DNA from: Kordia jejudonensis
Lineage (GTDB): Bacteria; Bacteroidota; Bacteroidia; Flavobacteriales; Flavobacteriaceae
DNA length: 63,649 nucleotides
NCBI RefSeq assembly: GCF_001005315.1
Contig: NZ_LBMG01000041.1
Coordinates: forward strand, 1 to 63,649
Reading direction: 5' to 3'
This document shows, piece after piece, positions 28,525-36,632 of the stretch. A program made the translations under genes and the position numbers. Numbering within the stretch: position 1 is the stretch's first letter; each line of letters begins with the position of its first letter. Under the pieces are notes generated by a model. The model worked only from the letters and a program-made list of their open reading frames with translations. It was not told the DNA's origin and ran no database searches.

Positions 28525-29889
28525 TTAAAATGAGAAACTGTCTTTTTTCTTCTTTGCTTCGTTCAAAATGCCAATACCTTTTTTGATATTTTTAATGGTT
28601 TTGATTGCATTGATTGCAACATTTAACTTCTTGTTTGCAACAGTAAAGCTTGTTGTTTCTTCTTTTTTTGTTTCTTGTTTTTGAATAAAATCAAAATCGA
28701 AAGCATTATTCGTTTTGGTATCTTTTGCGCTGATAAAATCGACTGCTTTGAGTTTTTTCTGAAATAGACTCGTTACAGCTTGTGTTTTTTCCAAATGCTT
28801 GTTGGCGGTATTGAATACTTTATCGACCTTTTTTATTTTGTTCCCAACTTTATTGACAATTTCAGTTCCTTTGGTTAGTTTTTTGCCCAATGATTTTAAT
28901 TCTGGAGAAGCAACTACGGAGTTTAGTTTTTCAATTCCTGTTTGGACATCATTTCCAGTTTTCTGAATGGTCTGAAATGTATGGTTTACCTTTTTTACTT
29001 TTTTGGTAACTTTTTGAAAAGTTTCAAGATGCTCGGAAGCTTTTTTAACGATGGGTTGTACAGTTGCAATCGGTTTTGATTTTGTTGTATTTGTCACAAA
29101 ATCATGTAGCTTTTCTTTGCTTTTTATAGCTACTTTAGAAACCTCTTTCTTGCGTTTTTGTTGTGCGCCAATTACACTGCTAACTTTGCGTTTAGCGATT
29201 GTTTGTAAACCTGTTTTTTCTTGCCTTTTTGGGTTTTGCTTTTTTTCCTTTTGGGTTGATTTTTTTGGTTTTTGTATAAAATCGTCTATGCTTTTAGCTG
29301 CTTTTTGAATCTTTTCACCATATTCAATAATCGTTGTCGGTTGCTTTTTTTTCTTGGCAACTCGCTTTGGTTGTTGAACTTTTTTAGGAGTTTTCGGAAG
29401 TTTTGGAAGCGTTGCAACAGGATTTCTTGCTTTTTTCTTATGTAATAATTCTGTGTTTGGTTTCGCTTTTTTCCTTTGCTCAGCAATAGCAGGAATTGTT
29501 GAACTATTTTTCTTTTTTAGTGTAAAAGAAGGTGTTACGTCCCAACGTTCATCTTGTTTTTTTCGATGATTTTCCTTTCGTTTTTGTCGCTTTGCTGCGG
29601 CTGCTTTTTCTTCTTTCTTCTTCTGGTCGATTGTTTTTATGTCATTCTCATACCTTTTATCAGTGTTTGATGCTGTCTTTTTTCCTGTCAGTTCTGCCAT
29701 TTGATCTTCGAGCTGTTTTTGCTCTTCAATCAATGACTTCAAACTCGAATTAAATTCGGCTACATCTTCTAAAGATTTGTCAGACGGTTTTCCTTCTTTG
29801 GAAAGTAACGAACCAATGTCTTCTAGTTCTTTGTCTTCCTTTTTCGGAGTTTCTTCTTTTTTAACAAAGCTTTTCCAATGTTTAGCCAT
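28525..29889 (-). CDS. Operon gene 7: very basic Lys-rich protein (454 aa)
   Basis: No family recognised. Lys and Arg dominate throughout (KKKEEKAAAAKRQKRKENHR, VAKKKKQPTTIIEYGEK). The N-terminal 60 residues are acidic/mixed (KKEDKELEDIGSLLSKEGK), the middle about 60-290 is basic and probably disordered, and the C-terminal part about 290-454 is helical with amphipathic repeats (KVNHTFQTIQKTGNDVQTGI). Together with the coiled-coil protein it looks like a scaffold, core filler or nucleic-acid/anionic-polymer binder; this is inference. It starts three bases after the 162-residue paralogue and precedes gene 8 by 11 bases. Its lack of Cys and its composition differ sharply from neighbours. Confidence 0.7.
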   Translation of the reverse strand: MAKHWKSFVKKEETPKKEDKELEDIGSLLSKEGKPSDKSLEDVAEFNSSLKSLIEEQKQLEDQMAELTGKKTASNTDKRYENDIKTIDQKKKEEKAAAAKRQKRKENHRKKQDERWDVTPSFTLKKKNSSTIPAIAEQRKKAKPNTELLHKKKARNPVATLPKLPKTPKKVQQPKRVAKKKKQPTTIIEYGEKIQKAAKSIDDFIQKPKKSTQKEKKQNPKRQEKTGLQTIAKRKVSSVIGAQQKRKKEVSKVAIKSKEKLHDFVTNTTKSKPIATVQPIVKKASEHLETFQKVTKKVKKVNHTFQTIQKTGNDVQTGIEKLNSVVASPELKSLGKKLTKGTEIVNKVGNKIKKVDKVFNTANKHLEKTQAVTSLFQKKLKAVDFISAKDTKTNNAFDFDFIQKQETKKEETTSFTVANKKLNVAINAIKTIKNIKKGIGILNEAKKKKDSFSF

Positions 29890-29892
29890 CTT

Positions 29893-30381
29893 TTATTGAT
29901 TTGAAGTTATTGCTTGTCTTTTGCTTTCCAATTCGTTTTGAATCATTGCCTGTAAACGCTGTTCAAAAACGGGTGGATTTGGAACGGTTACTAGTTTGGT
30001 TCTCACTAGTGAACTTGCTTCTGCGGAGTACTGATATTTTTGCGAATAGCTTGCTGAAACGGAAGCACTTACAGCTGCAAATCCTACATTAAATCCTGCA
30101 CTTACCGAAACGGAAGCTCCAAATTCTTTTGATTCCATCATGGAAACAGACATTTTACATTCAAAAAATGTATCTACAAATTGGTAAAAGGTTGGTGTAA
30201 AGCCTAATGATAGTAAGCTATATTCTTCACCGCCCATTTCTACTTTGGTGTTTACGAGTTCTTTTGCTAAATCCATTGAAACTCTGTCCAAAGCTTGTTG
30301 CGCTTTCGCGATCCCTACACCCAGAGATTGAATCATCTCTGGTAAGGGTGCGTTTTGTATTTCTCTGGTGATTCTACCCAT
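29893..30381 (-). CDS. Operon gene 6: minimal shared-domain protein (162 aa)
   Basis: This is the shortest and clearest form of the domain. Residues 11-35 hold the helix (APLPEMIQSLGVGIAKAQQA then LDRVS). Residues 55-70 hold SLLSLGFTPTFYQFVD. Then comes a strongly alternating small/hydrophobic hairpin, residues 86-112 (EFGASVSVSAGFNVG, FAAVSASVSASYS). Residues 112-137 hold the conserved YSQKYQYSAEASS and TKLVTVPNPP, and a short helix ends the protein. No signal peptide. The alternation resembles amphipathic beta-hairpins of pore or tube-forming proteins; this is a pattern, not proof. Five bases separate it from gene 5 and three from gene 7. Confidence 0.78.
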   Translation of the reverse strand: MGRITREIQNAPLPEMIQSLGVGIAKAQQALDRVSMDLAKELVNTKVEMGGEEYSLLSLGFTPTFYQFVDTFFECKMSVSMMESKEFGASVSVSAGFNVGFAAVSASVSASYSQKYQYSAEASSLVRTKLVTVPNPPVFEQRLQAMIQNELESKRQAITSNQ

Positions 30382-30386
30382 GGATA

Positions 30387-31280
30387 TTAGTTTTCAGCTT
30401 CTTCTCTCGCTAATTCCATTTGTAATTGAATACGTTCTTCTAGTGCTGCTGGTGGCGGAATCGGAACGAGTTTTGTTTGTAGCAAACTTGAACCTTCAGC
30501 CGAGTAACTATATTTTTGAGAATAGTTAGCATTTACCTGCGAAGTTGTCACGGTTTTGTTCGTTTTTAAACCTTTTCTCCAACTGAAACTTGCGCTTCTG
30601 TCTGTACTTTTAGAATCTCTTTTGTAGTTGAAAGAGGAAGATCCTTCTCGTTTAAATTTAATAGTAATTGCCACTTTGATAATGGTATCTACAAATTGGT
30701 AAAATGTTGGCGAGAAACCAAGTTCTAACATGGATAATCGTTGCGGAATGTAAATTGTTCTTTCTACTGTTCCAGATTTTAATGCTACACTCGTTGTGGT
30801 TGGTGTTGCAATGGATGTGTATGCGCTTCCATCATATTCAAACCACTCCGTAGCACTTTTTCTGTAGTATACTTCTGTGTTTACTTTGTTGTCTGGCGTA
30901 AATACTGCGCTATTGTCTGTTGGCGCTTTATCTACATTCACAACAGGTTTGTCATACAACGGTTCTACATCATCTTTAATTTTATCATTAATAGAAGCTC
31001 TGTATGCCTCGTCTCTGCTGGCATTGTATGATTCTACAGCACCGGCAAGCGATACTTTTTCTTTTCCAAAGAATACACGACTGTCTTTGAAGTTGATAAA
31101 TTCTTTTCCGTTGATTTCTGATTTTACAGGACTTAATCCTCCCATCATTTCTGCAACTTCAATGGAATTAGAGTCTAATGCCATTTGTGCGTTGGCTATT
31201 GATATAGCCATACTTTCTATCATTTCTCCCATAGGAACGTTTAGTAACTCCTGTCCTATTTCTGGATTATTTTTTAACAT
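30387..31280 (-). CDS. Operon gene 5: shared-domain protein with 140-residue insertion (297 aa)
   Basis: Residues 13-40 carry the helix (NVPMGEMIESMAISIANAQM, ALDSNSI). Instead of continuing directly, an insertion of about 140 residues (about 48-180) follows, with a beta-rich end (VYYRKSATEWFEYDGSAYTS). The domain then resumes at residues 184-198 (MLELGFSPTFYQFVD), the hairpin is long and charged, and residues 252-280 carry YSQKYSYSAEGSSLLQTKLV and PIPPPAALEER. No signal peptide. Sequence is closest to gene 6 in the C-terminal motif. It lies 22 bases after gene 4. Function unknown. Confidence 0.75.
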   Translation of the reverse strand: MLKNNPEIGQELLNVPMGEMIESMAISIANAQMALDSNSIEVAEMMGGLSPVKSEINGKEFINFKDSRVFFGKEKVSLAGAVESYNASRDEAYRASINDKIKDDVEPLYDKPVVNVDKAPTDNSAVFTPDNKVNTEVYYRKSATEWFEYDGSAYTSIATPTTTSVALKSGTVERTIYIPQRLSMLELGFSPTFYQFVDTIIKVAITIKFKREGSSSFNYKRDSKSTDRSASFSWRKGLKTNKTVTTSQVNANYSQKYSYSAEGSSLLQTKLVPIPPPAALEERIQLQMELAREEAEN

Positions 31281-31302
31281 ATAGTATAATTTTTAAAATT
31301 TG

Positions 31303-31842
31303 TTATTTTTCAGTGTTGATTGTTGATTTTAGTATTTCAAAATAAATATCAGGTGCAGGCAAAGACACTATTTTTGCCGCAATTGATGATGAGCCTTCTG
31401 CCGATGTTGAATATTTACGCGCATAATGTGCCGAAACTGACACTCCAAACATTTGTGTAGATGTGGAATCTTTACTAGCACTATTGCTGCTGGAACCGTT
31501 ACTAGCACTTGCGCTTACATTGCTATTGGAACTATTGCTATTTCCATAGCTGAATCCTAATGCGCCTCCGTAGCTTTCAGATTCAGCCATAGAAAATTCC
31601 ATTTTCATTTCTACAGAAGCTTCTGTAAAAGCGTAAAATGTTGGTGCAAAACCAAGGCTTAATAAATTATATTCTTCATCGCCTATATTAATTTTTACCG
31701 CAGCCAATTCGTTTGCCAACCGAATGGAATTTGCATCTAAAGCCGATTGCGCATTGGCAATTGACATTCCGAGCTTTTCCAACATGAAAGGCAATGGAGC
31801 ATTGGTAATTTGTTGTATTACTTTAGGCGCTGTACTCATCAA
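31303..31842 (-). CDS. Operon gene 4: shared-domain protein with Ser/Asn-rich hairpin (179 aa)
   Basis: Same layout as gene 6: helix at residues 14-40 (NAPLPFMLEKLGMSIANAQS, ALDANSI), NLLSLGFAPTFYAF at 59-72, a strand EMKMEFSMAESESYGG, and the C-terminal HYARKYSTSAEGSSSIAAK with IVSLPAPD at 139-164. Between the strands lies a low-complexity Ser/Asn tract (residues about 98-130, SNSSNSNVSASASNGSSSNS) that probably forms a flexible loop. No signal peptide. Three bases separate it from gene 3. The two starting Met codons leave a one-codon start ambiguity. Confidence 0.77.
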   Translation of the reverse strand: MMSTAPKVIQQITNAPLPFMLEKLGMSIANAQSALDANSIRLANELAAVKINIGDEEYNLLSLGFAPTFYAFTEASVEMKMEFSMAESESYGGALGFSYGNSNSSNSNVSASASNGSSSNSASKDSTSTQMFGVSVSAHYARKYSTSAEGSSSIAAKIVSLPAPDIYFEILKSTINTEK

Positions 31843-31845
31843 TAA

Positions 31846-33681
31846 TTAGTTTGAAGTTGTATTAGTGTTTGTCAATGATTGAATGTAGTTTTCTAATGCT
31901 GTTGGTGGCGGCACAGAGATCATTCGAGCCGAAACCGAAGCATTTCCTTCTACAGACATGTTAAATTGACGTGCATATCGTACATCTAATGAACCACTAA
32001 TTGCTACCGATCGATCGCCTTGAAGGTCTTGACTCGATTGCTTTAGTTTTGTAAATTCATTTTGCGTTTCCCCAACGTAAATTTCCGTTGATTCTTTGTC
32101 CATCGTGGTTGAAGATTCATTTTTTACTTTTACATCCAATTCTTTGTTTTCTTTGGAATGAATGAAGTAGTTAATTTTTGTTTCTTCATGCAACAGATAA
32201 TACGTTTCGTTTACTTTTTCAATGTATGATTCTAGAATTTTCCCTTTGCTGTTATTTAGTGTAGTTAATAAATTACTAGAAGCATCACGTATGGTGTATT
32301 GAACACCTCCGTATGTGAAAATTATTTCAGCATTTGCTGGTGTTGGTGTATTATCAGCAGCTACGTATACAAAATAGTCTGGTGGATTAGGGTTTGAAGT
32401 TGTCTTTTTAGGGTTTGCTGAAACTCCTATTTCTCCTCCATTGAAAAGAATATAGTCGGACGCGCCCGTTGGGAATTCTACCGTAATTTTACGAATGACT
32501 GCATCTTTTGCAGAACTTCCATTGGCTAAAGATTCTCCTTCTGTTTCTACGATTACGCGTGTATCTGTAAATGTTACACCTGCAATTTTGCTTAGTTCGC
32601 TTCTGAATGCTTCTGCTCGTTTTTTACCGAGTTTTTGATTGTAATCTGCGTTTTGTTGACTGGTACTTCCGCTTCCGTCAGTAAATCCTTTTACGGTTAC
32701 CACTAGCGAAGTATCTCTTTTTAACAACATTGCCAAAGCGGTCATGTCAGCTTCAATTATAGCATCGGCTTTTACGCCTGCAGAATATCCATAGTTGATG
32801 TCGTATTTATCCCAACCAAAGTAGAATTCATATACTTTTTTTCCAGCAACTCTGTGAATTCCTTCTGAATTGATTCCAACGACAGTTCCACCATTTAAAG
32901 TTCTTGCATTTGCTAATGTTGTTGCAAAATCGACTTCTTTGTTGAATTCCTTATTAGGACTCCCCGTTTTTACTGTTATTTTTGGAATTGACGAACTCGA
33001 AAGTGGTACATACGTAGCATCTAGTTTTAGTAAACCTTCTATATCGGTATGAATGTATGGTTCTCTAATGACTACATAACCGCCTTCTTTTGCAATGTAC
33101 ACTTCCGAAGCTGTAATGCTTTCCAATATTCTTTCGTCTTGAATTACACTTTCGGCACGAAGTTCACTACTTTCATCGCGCATTTGCTCTTTTGCTTTTT
33201 CAACTTTAGAATACGAACCTTCTTCTTTGTGAATTTTGAACGATTTTTCATTAATACTAATGTCTTCAGAAGTTTTTGCTTTTAGGGCAATGTCTTTTTG
33301 CGTTTTGGAATACTGACTTAGCGATTCTTTTTTGCTGTCTTTTAAATCATCAAAGAATTTTTCGTTGAATGTTTTGTTATTAGTGTATTCTACAGAGAGA
33401 CTAAAGTCAACTTCCACTTCTTCTTTGACGGCCATTTTTAAGCTAATGGACGCTGAAATATCAGCATAATCAAAGGCATAAAATGCAGGTTGAAATCCTA
33501 GTTCTAATAATGATCTTCCGGCTACTTTACTTTCGGAAAGCCGAATGAGCTGCGATACGGAATTCGTATCGAGTCGCTCTTGTGCTTCTGCTATTCCTAG
33601 AGCGAGCGCTGTTACCATACTACTCACGTCTACGTTTTGCAGTATTTTTGATCCTTGATCAAATGTTTTAATGTCTGCCAT
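31846..33681 (-). CDS. Operon gene 3: shared-domain protein with inserted OmpA-like module (611 aa)
   Basis: The ends carry the shared domain: helix at residues 20-41 (SSMVTALALGIAEAQERLDT), SLLELGFQPAFYAF at 57-70, strands to about 100, and the closing SLDVRYARQFNMSVEGNAS with RMISVPPPTALE at 564-597. About 460 residues are inserted in the hairpin between them. The insert contains an OmpA-like domain (about 284-403) with FYFGWDKYDIN, VKGFTDGSGS and YNQKLGKKRAEAF, keeping the Asp and Arg that normally bind diaminopimelate in peptidoglycan. There is no signal peptide or membrane segment, so how it would meet the cell wall is unclear. It follows gene 2 by 22 bases. MotB-like proteins were excluded because no membrane helix is present. 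Confidence 0.8.
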   Translation of the reverse strand: MADIKTFDQGSKILQNVDVSSMVTALALGIAEAQERLDTNSVSQLIRLSESKVAGRSLLELGFQPAFYAFDYADISASISLKMAVKEEVEVDFSLSVEYTNNKTFNEKFFDDLKDSKKESLSQYSKTQKDIALKAKTSEDISINEKSFKIHKEEGSYSKVEKAKEQMRDESSELRAESVIQDERILESITASEVYIAKEGGYVVIREPYIHTDIEGLLKLDATYVPLSSSSIPKITVKTGSPNKEFNKEVDFATTLANARTLNGGTVVGINSEGIHRVAGKKVYEFYFGWDKYDINYGYSAGVKADAIIEADMTALAMLLKRDTSLVVTVKGFTDGSGSTSQQNADYNQKLGKKRAEAFRSELSKIAGVTFTDTRVIVETEGESLANGSSAKDAVIRKITVEFPTGASDYILFNGGEIGVSANPKKTTSNPNPPDYFVYVAADNTPTPANAEIIFTYGGVQYTIRDASSNLLTTLNNSKGKILESYIEKVNETYYLLHEETKINYFIHSKENKELDVKVKNESSTTMDKESTEIYVGETQNEFTKLKQSSQDLQGDRSVAISGSLDVRYARQFNMSVEGNASVSARMISVPPPTALENYIQSLTNTNTTSN

Positions 33682-33703
33682 TTTTTGTTTCTGTTTTTAA
33701 GAG

Positions 33704-34246
33704 TTAGAAAGGAGAAACGCCCTCAGGTAAATCCATGGCAATTTTTGGATTCACTGATTCTTTTCTCACAATGAAATAATTATGTTTTTTTTGTAATCGT
33801 GTTAATTGATCTTTATTTACTTTGTAGCCTCTTTGCAACCAACCTAAAAGTTCATCTGTAATCGGTTGTTTTCCTTTTCCTAAATCTTGCTGCACTTCTT
33901 GTAGCAATTCTTTAGCTTCTTCTTGTTCTCCTTTTAAAACATGTTGAATAGCTTGACGTTCGCTTACAAAAGCATTGTGCTTTCTTACCAAAACATCTTG
34001 CTCTTTGTCTTGTAAAAAAGAACGATAGTTTTCACAGAACGAAATCACTTGATCGTGCGCACCTGAGAGTTCTAAAGACTCCATTACACATTGACTGTAA
34101 TGTTGGTAAAACAATTCGCTGTCTTGCTCTTGTTGCGTAAGTTTCATTGCTTCTTTGTAATGGCGTAATGCTTCTTTATGATTTTTGTCAATAGCGTGCA
34201 TTTTTCCACGTTCAGCAATTCGGTAGTGTAACATTTGTACTTCCAT
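33704..34246 (-). CDS. Operon gene 2: helical TPR-like protein (180 aa)
   Basis: No named family recognised. The N-terminal 110 residues are all-helical with a TPR-like pattern (HKEALRHYKEAMKLTQQEQD, FYQHYSQCVMESLELSGAHD). A further helix pair (EAKELLQEVQQDLGKG) and a short C-terminal tail (PKIAMDLPEGVSPF) follow. No signal peptide. Such small helical-repeat proteins often act as chaperones or adaptors for neighbouring subunits; that is inference from position. It starts two bases after gene 1 and ends 22 bases before the OmpA-like member. Confidence 0.72.
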   Translation of the reverse strand: MEVQMLHYRIAERGKMHAIDKNHKEALRHYKEAMKLTQQEQDSELFYQHYSQCVMESLELSGAHDQVISFCENYRSFLQDKEQDVLVRKHNAFVSERQAIQHVLKGEQEEAKELLQEVQQDLGKGKQPITDELLGWLQRGYKVNKDQLTRLQKKHNYFIVRKESVNPKIAMDLPEGVSPF

Positions 34247-34248
34247 GA

Positions 34249-35310
34249 TTAGTTGATGATTTCAGGGTTACACGTTACTTGTTCTAATTGTGCTAACAGA
34301 TATCTGGCAATTAATGGCGGCACTTCGTCATTGCTTGTCCAATTGGTTGTTTTCGCTTTTGGAAGGTTTTTTTCTGGAATAAATTGTCCTAAGATTTGAG
34401 TTACTTTTTCAAGATCTTCAATGTCATTAACTTGTAGTTTTTTCTTGAAGTTGAAATCTTTTTCGAGTGTAGTTGTTAATCCAATTGAAGTACAATCTGC
34501 AAGAACAGTTTCTGCATTTTTTCTGTTTAAATTTTCAAATAATACAATTGGAAGTGCTGCATGTACCTCTTCTAAAATTTCTGTTGGCATTCCTACGTTT
34601 TCTACTAAAAATGCAGCATGCGCTTGGTTAGTAACATCAAAATCTTGCAACATTACTGAGACCAATTGATGATTTTGATTTAATAGTTTTACCGCTTTGT
34701 TAGATTGGTACTGTCGCCATAATAATTGAGAATTATCATACGAAACATCTTCAATTACGTATGCACTTGCTGTTTCGTATGCTTTTGTTTTTAATACTTT
34801 TTCAATACTTCGCAACTGTGTATTTTCAGCTTCTTTGCTAATCAATATTGTATAAAAGTCTTTGCGAGGATTTGAAAAATGCACATTTGCATCCGTACGT
34901 TTTTGAAGTGCTTTTGCAGTAGCTACAGATACATTTCCAAGTACAATACTTGGTTCGTTTAGCATTAAGGTTAGTACTTCTGATTGTTTGCAACCTAAAA
35001 ATTCGGCAAGTTGTTCCGTTACTTTTGGCAGTAATAAAACGTTATTTAAACTCACGCTGATATCGATTAATTCTGTAGTTAAATCGATTTCGTCTTCTGG
35101 TGTACAAATTGAAACATCTAAGCCTAGTTTTGTTAGTGTGTTTTCAGCTTTTTGCGCAGTATCTTCATCTACTTTTTGGAATAAGATAGAAGGTGCATTG
35201 TACAATAGTTTTAAGATGTAATCTTGTGGAACTTTTAGCGCATCCGACAGCACTTTGGACGCTCCTGGAGTAGCGGTTCCAATAGAATTGATAATTACTG
35301 TGTTTTCCAT
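34249..35310 (-). CDS. Operon gene 1: protein with three bL12-C-terminal-like repeats (353 aa)
   Basis: No named family recognised. Three similar segments are visible, at residues about 14-70, 90-148 and 217-286. Each has a helix, a Pro-containing turn (NAPSILFQKV, NEPSIVLGNV, ALPIVLFENL), a helix with a conserved Ala (TAQKAENTL, TAKALQKRT, NAETVLADC) and a final strand (LGLDVSI, ANVHFSN, IGLTTTL). Over 44 positions the first repeat aligns without gaps to the C-terminal domain of bL12 encoded at 16414-16788 ([16 protein letters not shown]). A ClpS/bL12-like fold, normally a protein-protein binding module, is the inference. No signal peptide. It is first in the ten-gene operon; its promoter should lie in 35311-35612, where I see no strong TAnnTTTG. 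Confidence 0.72.
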   Translation of the reverse strand: MENTVIINSIGTATPGASKVLSDALKVPQDYILKLLYNAPSILFQKVDEDTAQKAENTLTKLGLDVSICTPEDEIDLTTELIDISVSLNNVLLLPKVTEQLAEFLGCKQSEVLTLMLNEPSIVLGNVSVATAKALQKRTDANVHFSNPRKDFYTILISKEAENTQLRSIEKVLKTKAYETASAYVIEDVSYDNSQLLWRQYQSNKAVKLLNQNHQLVSVMLQDFDVTNQAHAAFLVENVGMPTEILEEVHAALPIVLFENLNRKNAETVLADCTSIGLTTTLEKDFNFKKKLQVNDIEDLEKVTQILGQFIPEKNLPKAKTTNWTSNDEVPPLIARYLLAQLEQVTCNPEIIN

Positions 35311-35612
35311 TTGGTATGAATTTTATTAAAATGATTTGGTAAAATTAGCTAGCCAACAATGGAGAAATAGGTGTGAAATTCCTTTTTATGATACCGTGTT
35401 TTTACCCTTTTAGAAAAGGTGCTTATTGGAAGAAATCGTAAAAATATACCGCACGCTGAATGAGTTCGCTTACAGACAAAATACGTTAATATGTAAAGTG
35501 CAAATTGTAACTATTTGATAGATTGAATGTTGTATGATTTTACAGTTCAACGTAAAGTGAACGTACTTTTGTAATCAAACTGGGAAAGAAGTACTTTTTT
35601 AAAAAAAAGCAT
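35311..35612. other. Gene-free stretch upstream of the ten-gene operon
   Basis: No coding potential on either strand. AT-rich, presumably the promoter region of the minus-strand operon beginning at 35310. Only weak matches to the Bacteroidota -7 element are seen on the minus strand. Confidence 0.5.
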
Positions 35613-35640
35613 AAAAAAAAGTGAACCGAAGTCCACTTTT
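35613..35640 (-). terminator. Terminator after the lanthipeptide-type gene
   Basis: A hairpin AAAAGTG...CACTTTT (extended to GAAC/GTCC with one mismatch) is followed by eight T on the minus strand, 22 bases after the stop of the small peptide gene. Confidence 0.7.
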
Positions 35641-35661
35641 ATACATTTATGTGTCTATTTT

Positions 35662-35847
35662 CTACAAACACTTACATTGTGATGCATCATCATTTGTTGG
35701 TGCTGGACCTGTTGTGCCACAACCACCTTGTAATGAGCAGTATACTGAACATAGGTTAGACGTTCTTGTTCCTCCTGTTAATGCTGTAGATCTAAAGCTT
35801 GAGATTTTCTTTTTCCCTAATGCTAATTTAAAATTTTTCTTTTTCAT
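35662..35847 (-). CDS. Class I lanthipeptide-type precursor peptide (61 aa)
   Basis: ATG 35847 gives MKKKNFKLALGKKKISSF, which fits the Bacteroidota class I lanthipeptide leader (a Lys-rich start, then LxLxKxxIS). An in-frame reading to 35886 would only add an unlikely extension. The core is rich in Ser/Thr and Cys (STALTGGTRTSNLCSVYCSL, GGCGTTGPAPT, ASQCKCL), with five Cys able to form thioether rings. No LanB dehydratase, LanC cyclase or transporter is in the window, so the gene is an orphan here. Such orphans are common in Kordia-like genomes as I recall. A rSAM-modified or plain disulphide peptide is the main alternative. Confidence 0.72.
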   Translation of the reverse strand: MKKKNFKLALGKKKISSFRSTALTGGTRTSNLCSVYCSLQGGCGTTGPAPTNDDASQCKCL

Positions 35848-36016
35848 GATTATTTTTTTTGTTTTTGTAAAGATACTGATAAACAATTGTAGGATAAAGA
35901 ATATAAACTCGTAAAGGCAAAATTTATAAAATGATTAACTTTTTTTTAGACTTTATGTTAAATATTACAAATTACACATCATTAACTCTTAATAATCAGT
36001 ATTTTATATTAAAAAA

Positions 36017-36502
36017 TCAATATGGGTTTTTATATGTATAAAAGTCTTCTAAATGCGCCTTTACTTTCTCTAACGGAATATGAAATAGTGATTCTGAAAG
36101 TACGATTGGAGTTCCAAATCGTTTTACATTAACATGCATTATTTTCGTAACAATATTCGTTTTATCTTCAAAGAATCGTTCTTGATCAGTTATCATAATG
36201 ACGATCGCTGTAAAATTTATACCTTTTTTAATTTCAAAACCTGTAATGAATTCCCAAGGAATAAATCCCATACCATTTCCACTACTTTTTATTCCTTCTT
36301 CAGTAACCGTAACGGTTGGTTTGCGTACTGCTAAACGAAGCAATACATACGAACCCAAGAAAAATAAAAATCCAAAAAACACGTAACTTAGAATTCCTGA
36401 AAAAAAGTACATCATACTTCCCGATACAGATAGTACCGCTATTGCAATGAAAATTTGTCGTATCGTATGTTTTCGTTGTTGATAAAAAAGTAATGGCTCC
36501 AT
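36017..36502 (-). CDS. STM3941-like two-helix membrane protein (161 aa)
   Basis: Two transmembrane helices near the N-terminus (FIAIAVLSVSGSMMYFFSG; YVFFGFLFFLGSYVLLRLAV) are followed by a cytosolic beta-rich domain with the pattern TVTVTEEGIKSSGNGMGFIP and WEFITGFEI. That layout (two helices then a PH-like domain) fits the STM3941 family of unknown function. It stands alone, diverging from the PhoD-like gene on its right. I am only moderately sure of the family name. Confidence 0.7.
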   Translation of the reverse strand: MEPLLFYQQRKHTIRQIFIAIAVLSVSGSMMYFFSGILSYVFFGFLFFLGSYVLLRLAVRKPTVTVTEEGIKSSGNGMGFIPWEFITGFEIKKGINFTAIVIMITDQERFFEDKTNIVTKIMHVNVKRFGTPIVLSESLFHIPLEKVKAHLEDFYTYKNPY

Positions 36503-36632
36503 TGATTTATTTTTTTAATTCTTGCGTTCTAAAATAGAGTTAATTTTGAATAGATTGTTTATAATTTATACGCTAAATTTCATATGAAAGTACTTTTTTA
36601 TGTTGAAATTTGTATTCTAAACAATTCATATA

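Noticed and set aside
25669-35310. Contractile injection system, T6SS or prophage tail
   Set aside because: No sheath, tube, baseplate, VgrG, AAA+ ATPase or capsid protein is recognisable; the OmpA-like and PASTA-like modules alone do not make the case.
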